18,553 bases of DNA, from assembly GCA_947165745.1 (NCBI GenBank), contig CAMVBO010000005.1, positions 1-18,553 of the forward strand, written 5' to 3'. Shown here in pieces: positions 1 through 4,197 of the stretch. How positions within the stretch are numbered: position 1 is the first letter of the stretch; every line of letters starts with the position of its first letter. The notes under the pieces are model-generated. The model saw only the letters and a list, made by a program, of their open reading frames with translations. It was not told the origin of the DNA and did no database searches. This DNA comes from an uncultured Clostridia bacterium. Its GTDB lineage: Bacteria; Bacillota_A; Clostridia; Christensenellales; Aristaeellaceae. The position numbers and the translations under genes were made by a program.

Positions 1-18
1 TTTTTCGTTAGTAGTCAT
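1..18 (-). CDS. 5' end of a minus-strand gene (partial)
   Basis: The reverse strand reads ATG at 18 followed by MTTNEK before the window ends. A ribosome site of the AAAGGAA type lies at about 25-31, 6-7 bases upstream. An in-frame ATG at 24 is also possible but sits directly against the ribosome site, so 18 fits better. The gene continues the minus-strand early operon that contains SSB. Six residues are too few to assign a product. Confidence 0.5.
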
Positions 19-71
19 GTTCATTTCCTTTCTGCCCGTTTTGCCGATAGCGCAGCTTGAATGAAATGGAA

Positions 72-119
72 GGAGCGCCTCGGTCAGCCTGAATCCATCC
101 AAGCTCACCGAGACGCTCC
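72..119. other. Inverted repeat, 13-bp stem
   Basis: Arms 72-84 and 107-119 pair over 13 positions with one mismatch, around a 22-base loop. It lies between the 44-residue gene (138-272) and the partial gene at the left edge, inside the leader of the latter. No T-run follows on either strand, so it is not a standard intrinsic terminator. It could be an mRNA-processing or attenuation hairpin. Confidence 0.4.
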
Positions 120-137
120 CGTATGTATGTATTGGTC

Positions 138-272
138 TTAGTCGATCACCTCCGCTGTGTTCAGATTTACGATATACGCCCCGCCGAGCCAGCGGATCAG
201 CGCCCGCGCCTCCCGCAGCGTAACCGGTCGGCTGTAACGCCCTTCGTCTGCATAATAAACTGCGTAGTTCAT
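138..272 (-). CDS. Small hypothetical protein, 44 aa
   Basis: Minus-strand reading frame starting MNYAVYYADEGRYSRPVTL and ending AEVID. A strong ribosome site (AAAGGAGTG, about 275-287) lies just upstream. The stop codon of the upstream small membrane protein abuts this ATG, so the two are probably translationally coupled. The sequence is tyrosine- and arginine-rich, with no signal peptide or membrane segment and no motif I recognise. It belongs to the SSB operon, so an early role is inferred. No function is assigned. Confidence 0.6.
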   Translation of the reverse strand: MNYAVYYADEGRYSRPVTLREARALIRWLGGAYIVNLNTAEVID

Positions 273-401
273 TTACTCACTCCTTTTTCTGAGAATGAAA
301 AGCAGCCCTGCGACACTGAGCAATGTCAGTATCGCAAGGCTGAAAACTTCATCATTGACGACGGTCATAAGCCCGAAGGCTATCAGCAGCTGCTTTTTCA
401 C
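273..401 (-). CDS. Small predicted membrane protein, 42 aa, GTG start overlapping SSB stop
   Basis: Starting from a GTG that overlaps the SSB stop as GTGA, the frame reads MKKQLLIAFGLM, then a hydrophobic stretch (about residues 20-36, VFSLAILTLLSVAGLLFIL) and a basic tail RKRSE. This gives an N-out or N-in single-span membrane protein with a positive end; an amphipathic start is also plausible. There is no strong ribosome site of its own, as expected for re-initiation after SSB. A later in-frame ATG (residue 12) would give a 31-residue protein. The family is not recognised. The location directly after ssb suggests a co-regulated early product. Confidence 0.5.
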   Translation of the reverse strand: MKKQLLIAFGLMTVVNDEVFSLAILTLLSVAGLLFILRKRSE

Positions 402-820
402 AGCGGCAGCCCGTCGTCGTCATCGTCCTTCCAAGGCAGCTCGCCGTCGGAATCGTCGATGTCCTCGAACGCCGATGCCTGACTCTGCTTCGGCGCAGCC
501 GTGCGCTCACCGCCGCAGAAGTAGGCGCTGTCCACGTTGATCTCCGCAACGCGGCGATTGATGCCATCACGATCCTTGTACTCTCGGATCTGGAGCCGCC
601 CGCTGACGGTGATCGGCATTCCCTTACGGAAGTTCCGGCACACGAACTCACCTGTCCCGCGCCACGCGACGCAGTCGATGAAGTCCACCTGCTTTTCCTC
701 ACCCGAGGAGTAGTCCCGGTCGCAGGCGATGCGGAAACTGCTGACTTTTGTACCGCTGCCGGTTGCCCGCAGTTCGGGAGCAGCCACCAGACGACCCATG
801 ATAACGATGTGATTCAACAT
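398..820 (-). CDS. ssb: Single-stranded DNA-binding protein
   Basis: A 140-residue OB-fold SSB that coats single-stranded DNA during phage replication and recruits partner enzymes through its C-terminal tip. The N-terminus MLNHIVIMGRLVAAPELR and the following core (VSSFRIACDRDY, VDFIDCVAWRGTGEFV, KGMPITVSGRLQIREY) are the standard bacterial/phage SSB blocks. After about residue 105 comes a short flexible linker and an acidic tail ending DDDDDGLPL, a variant of the usual DDDIPF-type peptide. The ribosome site AAGGAGGA (828-835) is 8 bases from the ATG. Its neighbours are micro-genes on the same strand, so this is probably the anchor gene of the early/replication operon. Confidence 0.95.
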   Translation of the reverse strand: MLNHIVIMGRLVAAPELRATGSGTKVSSFRIACDRDYSSGEEKQVDFIDCVAWRGTGEFVCRNFRKGMPITVSGRLQIREYKDRDGINRRVAEINVDSAYFCGGERTAAPKQSQASAFEDIDDSDGELPWKDDDDDGLPL

Positions 821-859
821 TTTGTTTTCCTCCTTAAAGTTTAATTTTGATTTTGTTTT

Positions 860-946
860 TCATGCGGGGAAGTCGAACTCTTCCAGTACGATCCCCAGGT
901 CTGCGTCAACCTTTACAACTGTGCTGCCGAGGACGATGTACTCAAT
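860..946 (-). CDS. Possible 28-aa micro-ORF with non-canonical ATT start
   Basis: Reading from ATT at 946, the minus strand gives EYIVLGSTVVKVDADLGIVL and then EEFDFPA and a stop. The composition is protein-like, but there is no ATG, GTG or TTG: an in-frame TAG lies just upstream of the ATT. A GGAGGTGA site lies about 12 bases upstream. The stop codon of the preceding micro-ORF overlaps this ATT, so coupling is conceivable. It may also be the tail of a gene broken by a frameshift. Low confidence. Confidence 0.22.
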   Translation of the reverse strand: MEYIVLGSTVVKVDADLGIVLEEFDFPA

Positions 947-1040
947 GTTCGTCTATCTCACCTCCCTGCAAGAATGTGAAAGGCAGGCTACTTCTATCGC
1001 GCCGCCTGCCGGGCGCTGTCATTGATGATGACCAGTGCAT
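942..1040 (-). CDS. Possible 32-aa micro-ORF
   Basis: The ATG at 1040 is preceded, at good spacing, by AAAGGAGG (about 1046-1055), which is the main argument for translation. The product (MHWSSSMTAPGRRRDRSS and on) is arginine/serine-rich and does not look convincingly protein-like. Another frame from the same site reads ALVIINDSARQAAR and looks better, but has no standard start. Either the ribosome site serves one of these tiny frames, or a base change has disrupted a real small gene. Confidence 0.25.
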   Translation of the reverse strand: MHWSSSMTAPGRRRDRSSLPFTFLQGGEIDEH

Positions 1041-1067
1041 CCGTAGCCCTCCTTTCTGAAAAATAAA

Positions 1068-1226
1068 TCAGCCTCGTTTGCCGTTCTTCTCAACGACAAC
1101 GAAGCTGCCTTTTCCGTAGATGCTCTCCAGGGTCTTGATCGCGTCTGCTCTCCTGCGCCCCCATTCGGTGCGCGTGATGCAGCGCTTATCCGAGATGAAC
1201 TGGATCGTGATAGTATGTATGCTCAT
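1068..1226 (-). CDS. Small hypothetical basic protein, 52 aa
   Basis: The frame runs from ATG 1226 (MSIHTITIQFISDKRCITRT) to KNGKRG. It has a strong ribosome site (AAAGGAGAAA) 5-6 bases upstream and a TATAAT box at 1246-1251, making it the first gene of the minus-strand early operon. The protein is short and basic, with an alternating beta-like N-terminus and a helix containing WGRRRADAIKTLE. No known family is recognised. A small regulator or nucleic-acid-associated protein would fit, but that is inference only. Confidence 0.65.
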   Translation of the reverse strand: MSIHTITIQFISDKRCITRTEWGRRRADAIKTLESIYGKGSFVVVEKNGKRG

Positions 1227-1245
1227 GATCTTTCTCCTTTTTCTT

Positions 1246-1251
1246 ATTATA
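1246..1251 (-). promoter_or_regulatory. Candidate -10 box for the minus-strand early operon
   Basis: The reverse strand reads a perfect TATAAT, 20-25 bases upstream of the ATG at 1226, in the most AT-rich part of this region. No good -35 box is visible at 16-18 bases, so it may need an activator. The transcript leader would be very short, but the ribosome site still fits inside it. Confidence 0.4.
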
Positions 1252-1253
1252 TA

Positions 1254-1282
1254 TTGTTTATTTTCGTGAACTGTGATAGGAT
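1254..1282 (+). promoter_or_regulatory. Candidate sigma-A-type promoter for the zinc-ribbon gene
   Basis: TTGTTT (1254-1259), a 17-base spacer and TAGGAT (1277-1282) give imperfect -35 and -10 boxes upstream of the ATG at 1305. They are arranged back-to-back with the minus-strand -10 box. This is a consensus match by eye only. Confidence 0.35.
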
Positions 1283-1304
1283 TGCACCGAAAGGGGTTGA
1301 TAAT

Positions 1305-1661
1305 ATGAACCGCGTTTGTAGAGATTGTGGTCGAGAGTTTGAAATATCTACAGGGGAGGCGGATTATTTCCGTTCACTCGGCTATCATTTGCCTCGCCGT
1401 TGCCCTTCTTGTCGCCGCAAGGCGAAAGACCCTCGTTACTTTGGTATTCGAGACGCAATGAAAAGTTCTCCTTCCTCCAAAGCTGACGCCTCCGGCCGCG
1501 ACGTTTCAATTACCGGCGGCGACGCCAAATCTATTGCTCCAGAATATACTCTTTCTCCCGAAGATAACCTCTTTCTTTCTCCTGAAGAAAATTACATTGC
1601 CAGGCGTCATTATGGCAACTTTGCCGATTATATTTGCGCTGAATACAATCCCAAAAAATAA
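1305..1661 (+). CDS. Zinc-ribbon protein, 118 aa
   Basis: The N-terminal half is a probable treble-clef/zinc-ribbon module. Two CxxC knuckles (C5/C8 and C33/C36) bracket a DCGREFEISTGEADYF block and an LPRRCPSCRRK block, matching the general pattern of the zf-trcl-type family (CxxC, then F-x-x-(T/S)-x-x-E, then P-x-R-C-x-x-C-R). The C-terminal half is low-complexity, with two repeated LSPE motifs, and gives no function. The start was chosen at ATG 1305 (ribosome site AAGGGG upstream); longer in-frame starts would read through the promoter region. It is the only plus-strand gene in the left arm and has its own promoter and terminator. A nucleic-acid or protein-binding role is likely but unproven. 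Confidence 0.75.
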   Translation: MNRVCRDCGREFEISTGEADYFRSLGYHLPRRCPSCRRKAKDPRYFGIRDAMKSSPSSKADASGRDVSITGGDAKSIAPEYTLSPEDNLFLSPEENYIARRHYGNFADYICAEYNPKK

Positions 1662-1689
1662 GGCTGAACAATGTTCAGCCTTATTTTTT
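1653..1689. terminator. Bidirectional intrinsic terminator
   Basis: Arms 1653-1670 and 1672-1689 are perfectly complementary over 18 bp around a single base (in practice a slightly larger loop). They have a GC-rich core (AAGGCTGAAC) and T-runs on both strands. The structure serves the zinc-ribbon gene, whose stop codon lies in the left arm, and the convergent minus-strand gene ending at 1700. Confidence 0.9.
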
Positions 1690-1699
1690 GTTTAGAGCC

Positions 1700-2125
1700 T
1701 CACCAATTGCGAGGCTCTCTGTAGCTCACTTCTACTCCACGCTCTCTGCTGTAGGTGACCCAGATCTCGAAATCGTTTCTTCCGAGATAGTTCAGCACAT
1801 TGGAGAGCTTCATGCCGCTGATTTCACCACTGGTCTGTGCGGCGATATTATCCAGGAAGTAGGGAACGAACCCAGAGTACAGTCTGGTGGTAGTGATTTC
1901 GCCAGACTTTACGTCTCGCAGATCGAGAAGAATATACGGCTTGGTTGTGTACACGTCAGTGCGTGTGGTAACAGTTTTTTCGGGAACCACTTCATAGTGG
2001 CTCAGTCGAACGATATGGTGACCAGCTTCCATGTAGCGAGGAGCTGCCTCGCTGTAGAAGGCGTCGATGTCGGTGGTGCCGAGCTCGATCTCGTTTCCGT
2101 TGTCGATGATGGTTGTCTTTTTCAT
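1700..2125 (-). CDS. Hypothetical phage protein, 141 aa
   Basis: Start chosen at ATG 2125 (MKKTTIIDNGNEIELGTTD) because AAAGGAG sits about 8 bases upstream. A longer frame to 2245 reads through repeats and the leader. The protein is mixed alpha/beta, with no membrane segment, cysteine cluster or recognisable catalytic motif. A central block, SHYEVVPEKTVTTRTDVY, is followed by TTRLYSGFVPYFLDNIAAQT and a C-terminal ERGVEVSYREPRNW. The long 5' leader has a diverged copy in the opposite orientation at 2374-2500, so its expression is probably regulated at the leader. The family is not recognised; an early/accessory role is inferred from position. Confidence 0.75.
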   Translation of the reverse strand: MKKTTIIDNGNEIELGTTDIDAFYSEAAPRYMEAGHHIVRLSHYEVVPEKTVTTRTDVYTTKPYILLDLRDVKSGEITTTRLYSGFVPYFLDNIAAQTSGEISGMKLSNVLNYLGRNDFEIWVTYSRERGVEVSYREPRNW

Positions 2126-2160
2126 GGTGGGTTCTCCTTTCAAATTTCTGGAGGGGTTGT

Positions 2161-2207
2161 CCTCCTTTGTGATTCGTGCGAAATCAGAGAAATTTTCAAA
2201 AGCAAAA
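2161..2207 (-). repeat. Leader repeat, copy 1 (minus orientation)
   Basis: In minus orientation this holds, in order, TTTTGCTTTTGAAAAT (2207-2192), TTCTCTGAT (2191-2183) and AATCACAAAGGAGG (2174-2161), followed by TTTGAAAGGAG just before the ATG at 2125. All blocks recur in the same order on the plus strand at 2374-2490. The conserved AAAGGAGG looks like a ribosome site too far from the start to be used directly. It may be a leader-peptide site or a regulator target. Confidence 0.7.
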
Positions 2208-2213
2208 CTCCGC

Positions 2214-2267
2214 GTTTTTTTGAAAAGTTTTCGTTGCCGCAGCAAATAGAAAAGTTTTCAAAAAAAC
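2214..2267. promoter_or_regulatory. AT-rich inverted repeat, 19-bp arms
   Basis: Arms 2214-2232 and 2249-2267 are complementary over 19 positions with one central mismatch, around a 16-base spacer. Each arm contains GAAAAGTTTTC preceded or followed by seven T or A. The size, near-perfect symmetry and position upstream of the gene at 2125 suggest an operator or replication-associated dyad. A terminator is less likely because the stem is AT-rich. Confidence 0.5.
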
Positions 2268-2284
2268 CGAAGCCGCCTTAGAAG

Positions 2285-2346
2285 CCGTTAGCCCCGGCCC
2301 CACATGGCGTGGTTAGGACGTACAGCGTTGGCTTAGGGGCTTACGG
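2285..2346. ncRNA. Possible structured RNA element
   Basis: CCGTTAGCCCC (2285-2295) pairs with GGGGCTTACGG (2336-2346) over 11 positions with one mismatch. The enclosed sequence has an inner hairpin, CCAC/GTGG around ATGGC. There is no open frame and no T-run. It sits between the two mirror-image leaders. Strand and function are unknown, and no known RNA class is recognised. Confidence 0.3.
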
Positions 2347-2373
2347 ATTCTTTGGCGGGCGGAGTGCATTTTG

Positions 2374-2490
2374 TTTTGCTTTTGAAAATAGCTTCCTTAT
2401 TCCCGCGCCCGTGGCGCGATTAAAATAAAAGCGGTTCTCTGATACAGTTCAATCACAAAGGAGGGCGGCCCCGGAAGTTTTGAAAGGGGG
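2374..2490 (+). repeat. Leader repeat, copy 2 (plus orientation)
   Basis: Contains TTTTGCTTTTGAAAAT (2374-2389), TTCTCTGAT (2435-2443), AATCACAAAGGAGG (2451-2464) and TTTTGAAAGGGGG (about 2479-2490), the same blocks in the same order as the minus-strand leader at 2161-2207. It has about 45 extra bases between the first two blocks. The insert carries a perfect CGCGCC/GGCGCG hairpin (2404-2418). It leads into the small frame starting at 2498. Confidence 0.7.
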
Positions 2491-2497
2491 TTCTGCT

Positions 2498-2647
2498 GTG
2501 AAATGTAGACAGCCGTTGTCGACAGCGGTGGCGTGGCTGGCTTGGCACCTTGCCTTGTCGCCTTCTACAGTGATACTGTTCTTGCTATATGGATCTTTTG
2601 TTGTCCGTTCGCCTCTTTTTTCTCCGCTTTTCCCCTTTCTTTACTGA
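2498..2647 (+). CDS. Probable small membrane protein, 49 aa, GTG start
   Basis: GTG at 2498 is 7 bases after AAAGGGGG (2483-2490) and opens a 49-residue frame: VKCRQPLSTAVAWLAWHLAL, SPSTVILFLLYGSFVV, then a proline/phenylalanine-rich end. It has two hydrophobic stretches (about residues 9-20 and 23-37), compatible with a small membrane protein. The leader is the inverted copy of the one upstream of the minus-strand gene at 2125, which supports real expression. Against this, composition is T/C-rich toward the end and there is no recognised family. It could be a toxin-like or accessory peptide; that is inference only. Confidence 0.4.
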   Translation: MKCRQPLSTAVAWLAWHLALSPSTVILFLLYGSFVVRSPLFSPLFPFLY

Positions 2648-3111
2648 TCCGTCTCTACTGCTCTTTTGTTTGATCCTCTTTCTACACTGATCATATATTC
2701 TGTTCCTACTGATATGTGTAGAGGGAAATGTATAAGCCTTTCGCATACCCTATATCCTATCTGATCAGTAGGAGTTAGGTGCAGAGCACAGCCTTACGGA
2801 CAGGCAAGCTGGAGCAGAGAAGAAAGCTTACGCAACGAGGCAGAAGCTGGAGCTTCGCACAGGCTGGAGCAATGAGCCGGGCTGACGGAGAGGTGCAGGG
2901 CACAGCGGTGTCACCAATCTGGCGGGTGCGCCGGGCTGATGAAGACGTGGCGCGGCGTGGTGGCTGAGGTAGAGCACAGACGTAGAAGAGATGTAGAGAC
3001 CTGACCCGGAGGGGTAGCGGAAAAAGTGGGTAGTGTCTCTGTAGAAAAGCTATACATATTCCCCACGCTCACCAGACTCTTCTCAGGGATCAGGTCTGTA
3101 AAGATAATCAT
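2648..3111. repeat. Gene-free control region with short repeats
   Basis: No convincing gene is visible here. AGGTGCAGAGCACAGC (2777-2792) recurs as 2891-2906 (one change) and, shortened, at 2967-2980. GCTGGAGC occurs at 2808-2815, 2846-2853 and 2863-2870; the middle copy lies in the 14-base inverted repeat GAAGCTGGAGCTTC (2843-2856). CCTACTGAT (2705-2713) is mirrored by ATCAGTAGG (2764-2772), and CTACAC (2682-2687) by GTGTAG (2716-2721). Iteron-like repeats in a gap between early and late modules suggest an origin or regulatory site, but no replication protein is seen nearby. Confidence 0.4.
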
Positions 3112-3150
3112 AAAGCTCGACAAGCTCTCCAGTAGAGTAGTCGGGCTTTT
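3112..3150 (+). terminator. Probable intrinsic terminator
   Basis: AAAGCTCGAC (3112-3121) pairs with GTCGGGCTTT (3140-3149, one G-U), with an inner CTCT/GAG helix, and is followed by TTTTCT. It would stop plus-strand transcription coming from the control region before the tRNA/late region. Confidence 0.55.
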
Positions 3151-3209
3151 CTCATACCCCCAGGCGGAAAAAGGGGGTGTATGGGTGAAAAACGGGTGGT
3201 CATTTCAAA

Positions 3210-3243
3210 TTTCAAGTTGAAAGTTGTGGACATGCAGTAGAAT
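3210..3243 (+). promoter_or_regulatory. Candidate late promoter overlapped by a dyad
   Basis: TTGAAA (3217-3222) and TAGAAT (3238-3243) resemble -35 and -10 boxes but are only 15 bases apart, which is suboptimal. The -35 lies in the inverted repeat TTTCAAGTTGAAA (3210-3222), a possible operator. It is the best placed candidate for driving the tRNA array and late genes, immediately downstream of the terminator at 3112-3150. Confidence 0.3.
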
Positions 3244-3271
3244 TTCTGCTACTTTGCAAGTGGGGACAAGC

Positions 3272-3285
3272 CATGAGTTCTCATG
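3272..3285. other. Perfect 6-bp inverted repeat CATGAGTTCTCATG
   Basis: Arms 3272-3277 and 3280-3285 pair perfectly around TT. On the minus strand the repeat contains an ATG preceded by AAAGGAGGG, but that frame is only 11 codons. It could be an operator or a start-masking hairpin. Confidence 0.35.
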
Positions 3286-3407
3286 CGTATCCCTCCTTTC
3301 GAGCCCCAAGGCTGCTGGGCAGGCAAGGCCGGCCGGTTTTTGAGTTTTTCCCGACCGCCTTACAAGTGAGCTGGCAACTCCGCCTGTTCGTGGGATGAGA
3401 CGAAGCA

Positions 3408-3429
3408 GCGCCGGTGAAAATCCGGCAAA
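3408..3429 (+). repeat. Pre-tRNA hairpin repeat, copy 1
   Basis: GCGCCGGTGAAAATCCGGC plus AAA: a GCCGG/CCGGC stem with a 7-base loop, ending three bases before tRNA-Gly. A second copy at 3653-3674 differs only at two loop bases. It may be a tRNA-precursor processing signal. Confidence 0.5.
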
Positions 3430-3432
3430 TAT

Positions 3433-3506
3433 GCGCCAGTAGTTCAATGGCAGAACATCGGCCTTCCAAGCCGAAAGCGGGGTTTCGACTACCCCTTGGC
3501 GCTCCA
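3433..3506 (+). tRNA. tRNA-Gly (UCC)
   Basis: Full cloverleaf. Acceptor GCGCCAG pairs with TTGGCGC (one G-U), the D-arm is GTTC/GAAC, and the anticodon arm is TCGGC-CTTCCAA-GCCGA with anticodon TCC. The T-arm is GGGGT-TTCGACT-ACCCC, the discriminator is T and CCA is encoded. It is the first tRNA of the phage array and would read GGA (and GGG by wobble). Confidence 0.93.
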
Positions 3507-3577
3507 GTTCGGAAGGTAGTTGGCGGCCTTGGCCTTGACTACTTCACGGTTGGCAGATCCGTAAAACTGCCGAATAT

Positions 3578-3626
3578 GTCACCGTCGCGCCGGGCGATGC
3601 TCACGGTTCGATTCCGTGCGGTGGTC
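3578..3626 (+). ncRNA. tRNA-like structure without D and anticodon arms (1)
   Basis: GTCACCG (3578-3584) pairs with CGGTGGT (3619-3625, two G-U) directly flanking a standard-looking T-arm, CACGG-TTCGATT-CCGTG (3602-3618). The 17 bases between form a small hairpin, not an anticodon arm. An upstream partner GACTACT (3537-3543) can pair with GGTGGTC and even gives a D-arm-like ACGG/CCGT hairpin, but I find no 5-bp/7-base anticodon arm in that folding either. It may be a degenerate tRNA or a tRNA mimic. Confidence 0.35.
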
Positions 3627-3652
3627 TACGAGCCATCTTGTGTACTGAGTTG

Positions 3653-3674
3653 GCGCCGGTGGAAGTCCGGCAAA
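3653..3674 (+). repeat. Pre-tRNA hairpin repeat, copy 2
   Basis: Same 22-base element as 3408-3429 with loop TGGAAGT instead of TGAAAAT; the stem bases are unchanged. It precedes the second tRNA-like structure. Conservation of the stem with change only in the loop suggests a functional RNA hairpin. Confidence 0.5.
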
Positions 3675-3709
3675 GTGTTTCGCCGTCTCACACTATAAGC
3701 CAATGTGCT

Positions 3710-3751
3710 GGGAGGACTTTCAGCCATACGGTTCGCTACCGTGTTCTCCCC
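3710..3751 (+). ncRNA. tRNA-like structure without D and anticodon arms (2)
   Basis: GGGAGGA (3710-3716) pairs with TTCTCCC (3744-3750, one G-U) flanking a T-arm-like TACGG-TTCGCTA-CCGTG (3727-3743), with only 10 bases linking them. An outer stem CGCCGT (3681-3686)/ACGGCG (3754-3759) and a D-like CACA/TGTG hairpin can enclose it. No anticodon arm and no CCA are seen. The architecture matches the element at 3578-3626. Confidence 0.33.
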
Positions 3752-3765
3752 GAACGGCGTCACAT

Positions 3766-3841
3766 GCCTCTTTAGCTCAGATGGTAGAGCGCCCGCCTGT
3801 TAAGCGGGAGTGCGCTGGTTCAAATCCAGCAAGTGGCGCCA
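3766..3841 (+). tRNA. tRNA-Asn (GUU)
   Basis: Cloverleaf with acceptor GCCTCTT/AAGTGGC (one T-T mismatch), D-arm GCTC/GAGC, anticodon arm CCCGC-CTGTTAA-GCGGG (anticodon GTT), T-arm GCTGG-TTCAAAT-CCAGC, discriminator G and encoded CCA. It reads AAC/AAU. Confidence 0.93.
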
Positions 3842-3985
3842 CACAAACTGAGGCGGGTCAGTTACAGGAGCTGGTGTCTACACCGGCACCGTTTTACAAC
3901 CGCCAAAGCGCGAAAGCGAGAAAGGAAGTTTGCAGTCCTTCGCGGCTGCGAGGGATTTAGGCGGAGGCGGGGCCGCCGAGTATAC
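3842..3985 (+). other. Structured spacer between tRNA-Asn and tRNA-Ser
   Basis: No tRNA or gene is recognised in these 144 bases. Hairpins visible by eye are CTGGTG/CACCGG around TCTA (3871-3886), CGC-GAAA-GCG (3909-3918) and CCTTCGC/GCGAGGG around GGCT (3937-3954). GGCGGGT (3852-3858) can pair with AACCGCC (3898-3904, one mismatch). It may be a decayed tRNA or a structured RNA. Confidence 0.3.
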
Positions 3986-4075
3986 GCCGATTTGGCAGAG
4001 GGGCAATGCGCCGGTTTGCTAAACCGTGGCCTGGGCGAGAGCTCAGCGGTGGTTCGATCCCACCAGTCGGCGCCA
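3986..4075 (+). tRNA. tRNA-Ser (GCU)
   Basis: Class II tRNA, 90 bases. Acceptor GCCGATT/AGTCGGC, D-arm GCA/TGC, anticodon loop TTGCTAA (anticodon GCT), long variable arm (about 4028-4047), T-arm GGTGG-TTCGATC-CCACC, discriminator G and encoded CCA. It reads AGC/AGU. Confidence 0.92.
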
Positions 4076-4080
4076 TAAAT

Positions 4081-4169
4081 GCGTTGTGATGCCGGACGGC
4101 TCCGGCACCGGTCTTGAAAACCGAGGGCAGCAGAAATGCTGTGGGGATCGACACCTCCGCAACGCGCCA
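4081..4169 (+). tRNA. tRNA-Ser (UGA)
   Basis: Class II tRNA, 89 bases, only 5 bases after the previous one. Acceptor GCGTTGT/GCAACGC, D-arm TGCC/GGCA, anticodon loop CTTGAAA (anticodon TGA), long variable arm (GCAGCAGAAATGCTGT region), discriminator G and encoded CCA. The T-arm is weak: loop ATCGACA with one mismatch and one G-T pair in the stem. It would read UCN codons. Confidence 0.8.
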
Positions 4170-4197
4170 ATTCAAATTGCAAATTGCGAGGTGTTCG

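Noticed and set aside
1215..1304. N-terminal extension of the zinc-ribbon protein by 30 residues
   Set aside because: It would cover the promoter region and overlap the divergent gene; ATG 1305 has a ribosome site.
2126..2245. 40-residue extension of the minus-strand protein ending at 1700
   Set aside because: It translates the repeated leader and dyad; ATG 2125 has a properly spaced ribosome site.
2779..2967. 62-residue plus-strand frame in the control region
   Set aside because: No ribosome site; the reading is explained by purine-rich repeats and the product is Arg/Gly low-complexity.
3249..3284. 11-codon minus-strand frame with a perfect ribosome site
   Set aside because: Too short to support as a gene; the ATG lies in a hairpin, so it could be a leader peptide, but no downstream minus-strand gene follows.
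3408..3429. Loop GGTGAAAATCC resembles the conserved core of cobalamin riboswitches
   Set aside because: The rest of the riboswitch (GGGAA upstream, CCCGC and B12-box segments downstream) is missing, and tRNA-Gly starts three bases later.
3507..3765. Canonical tRNAs between Gly and Asn
   Set aside because: T-arms and acceptor-like stems are present, but no 5-bp stem with 7-base anticodon loop and T33 could be placed, and no CCA follows.
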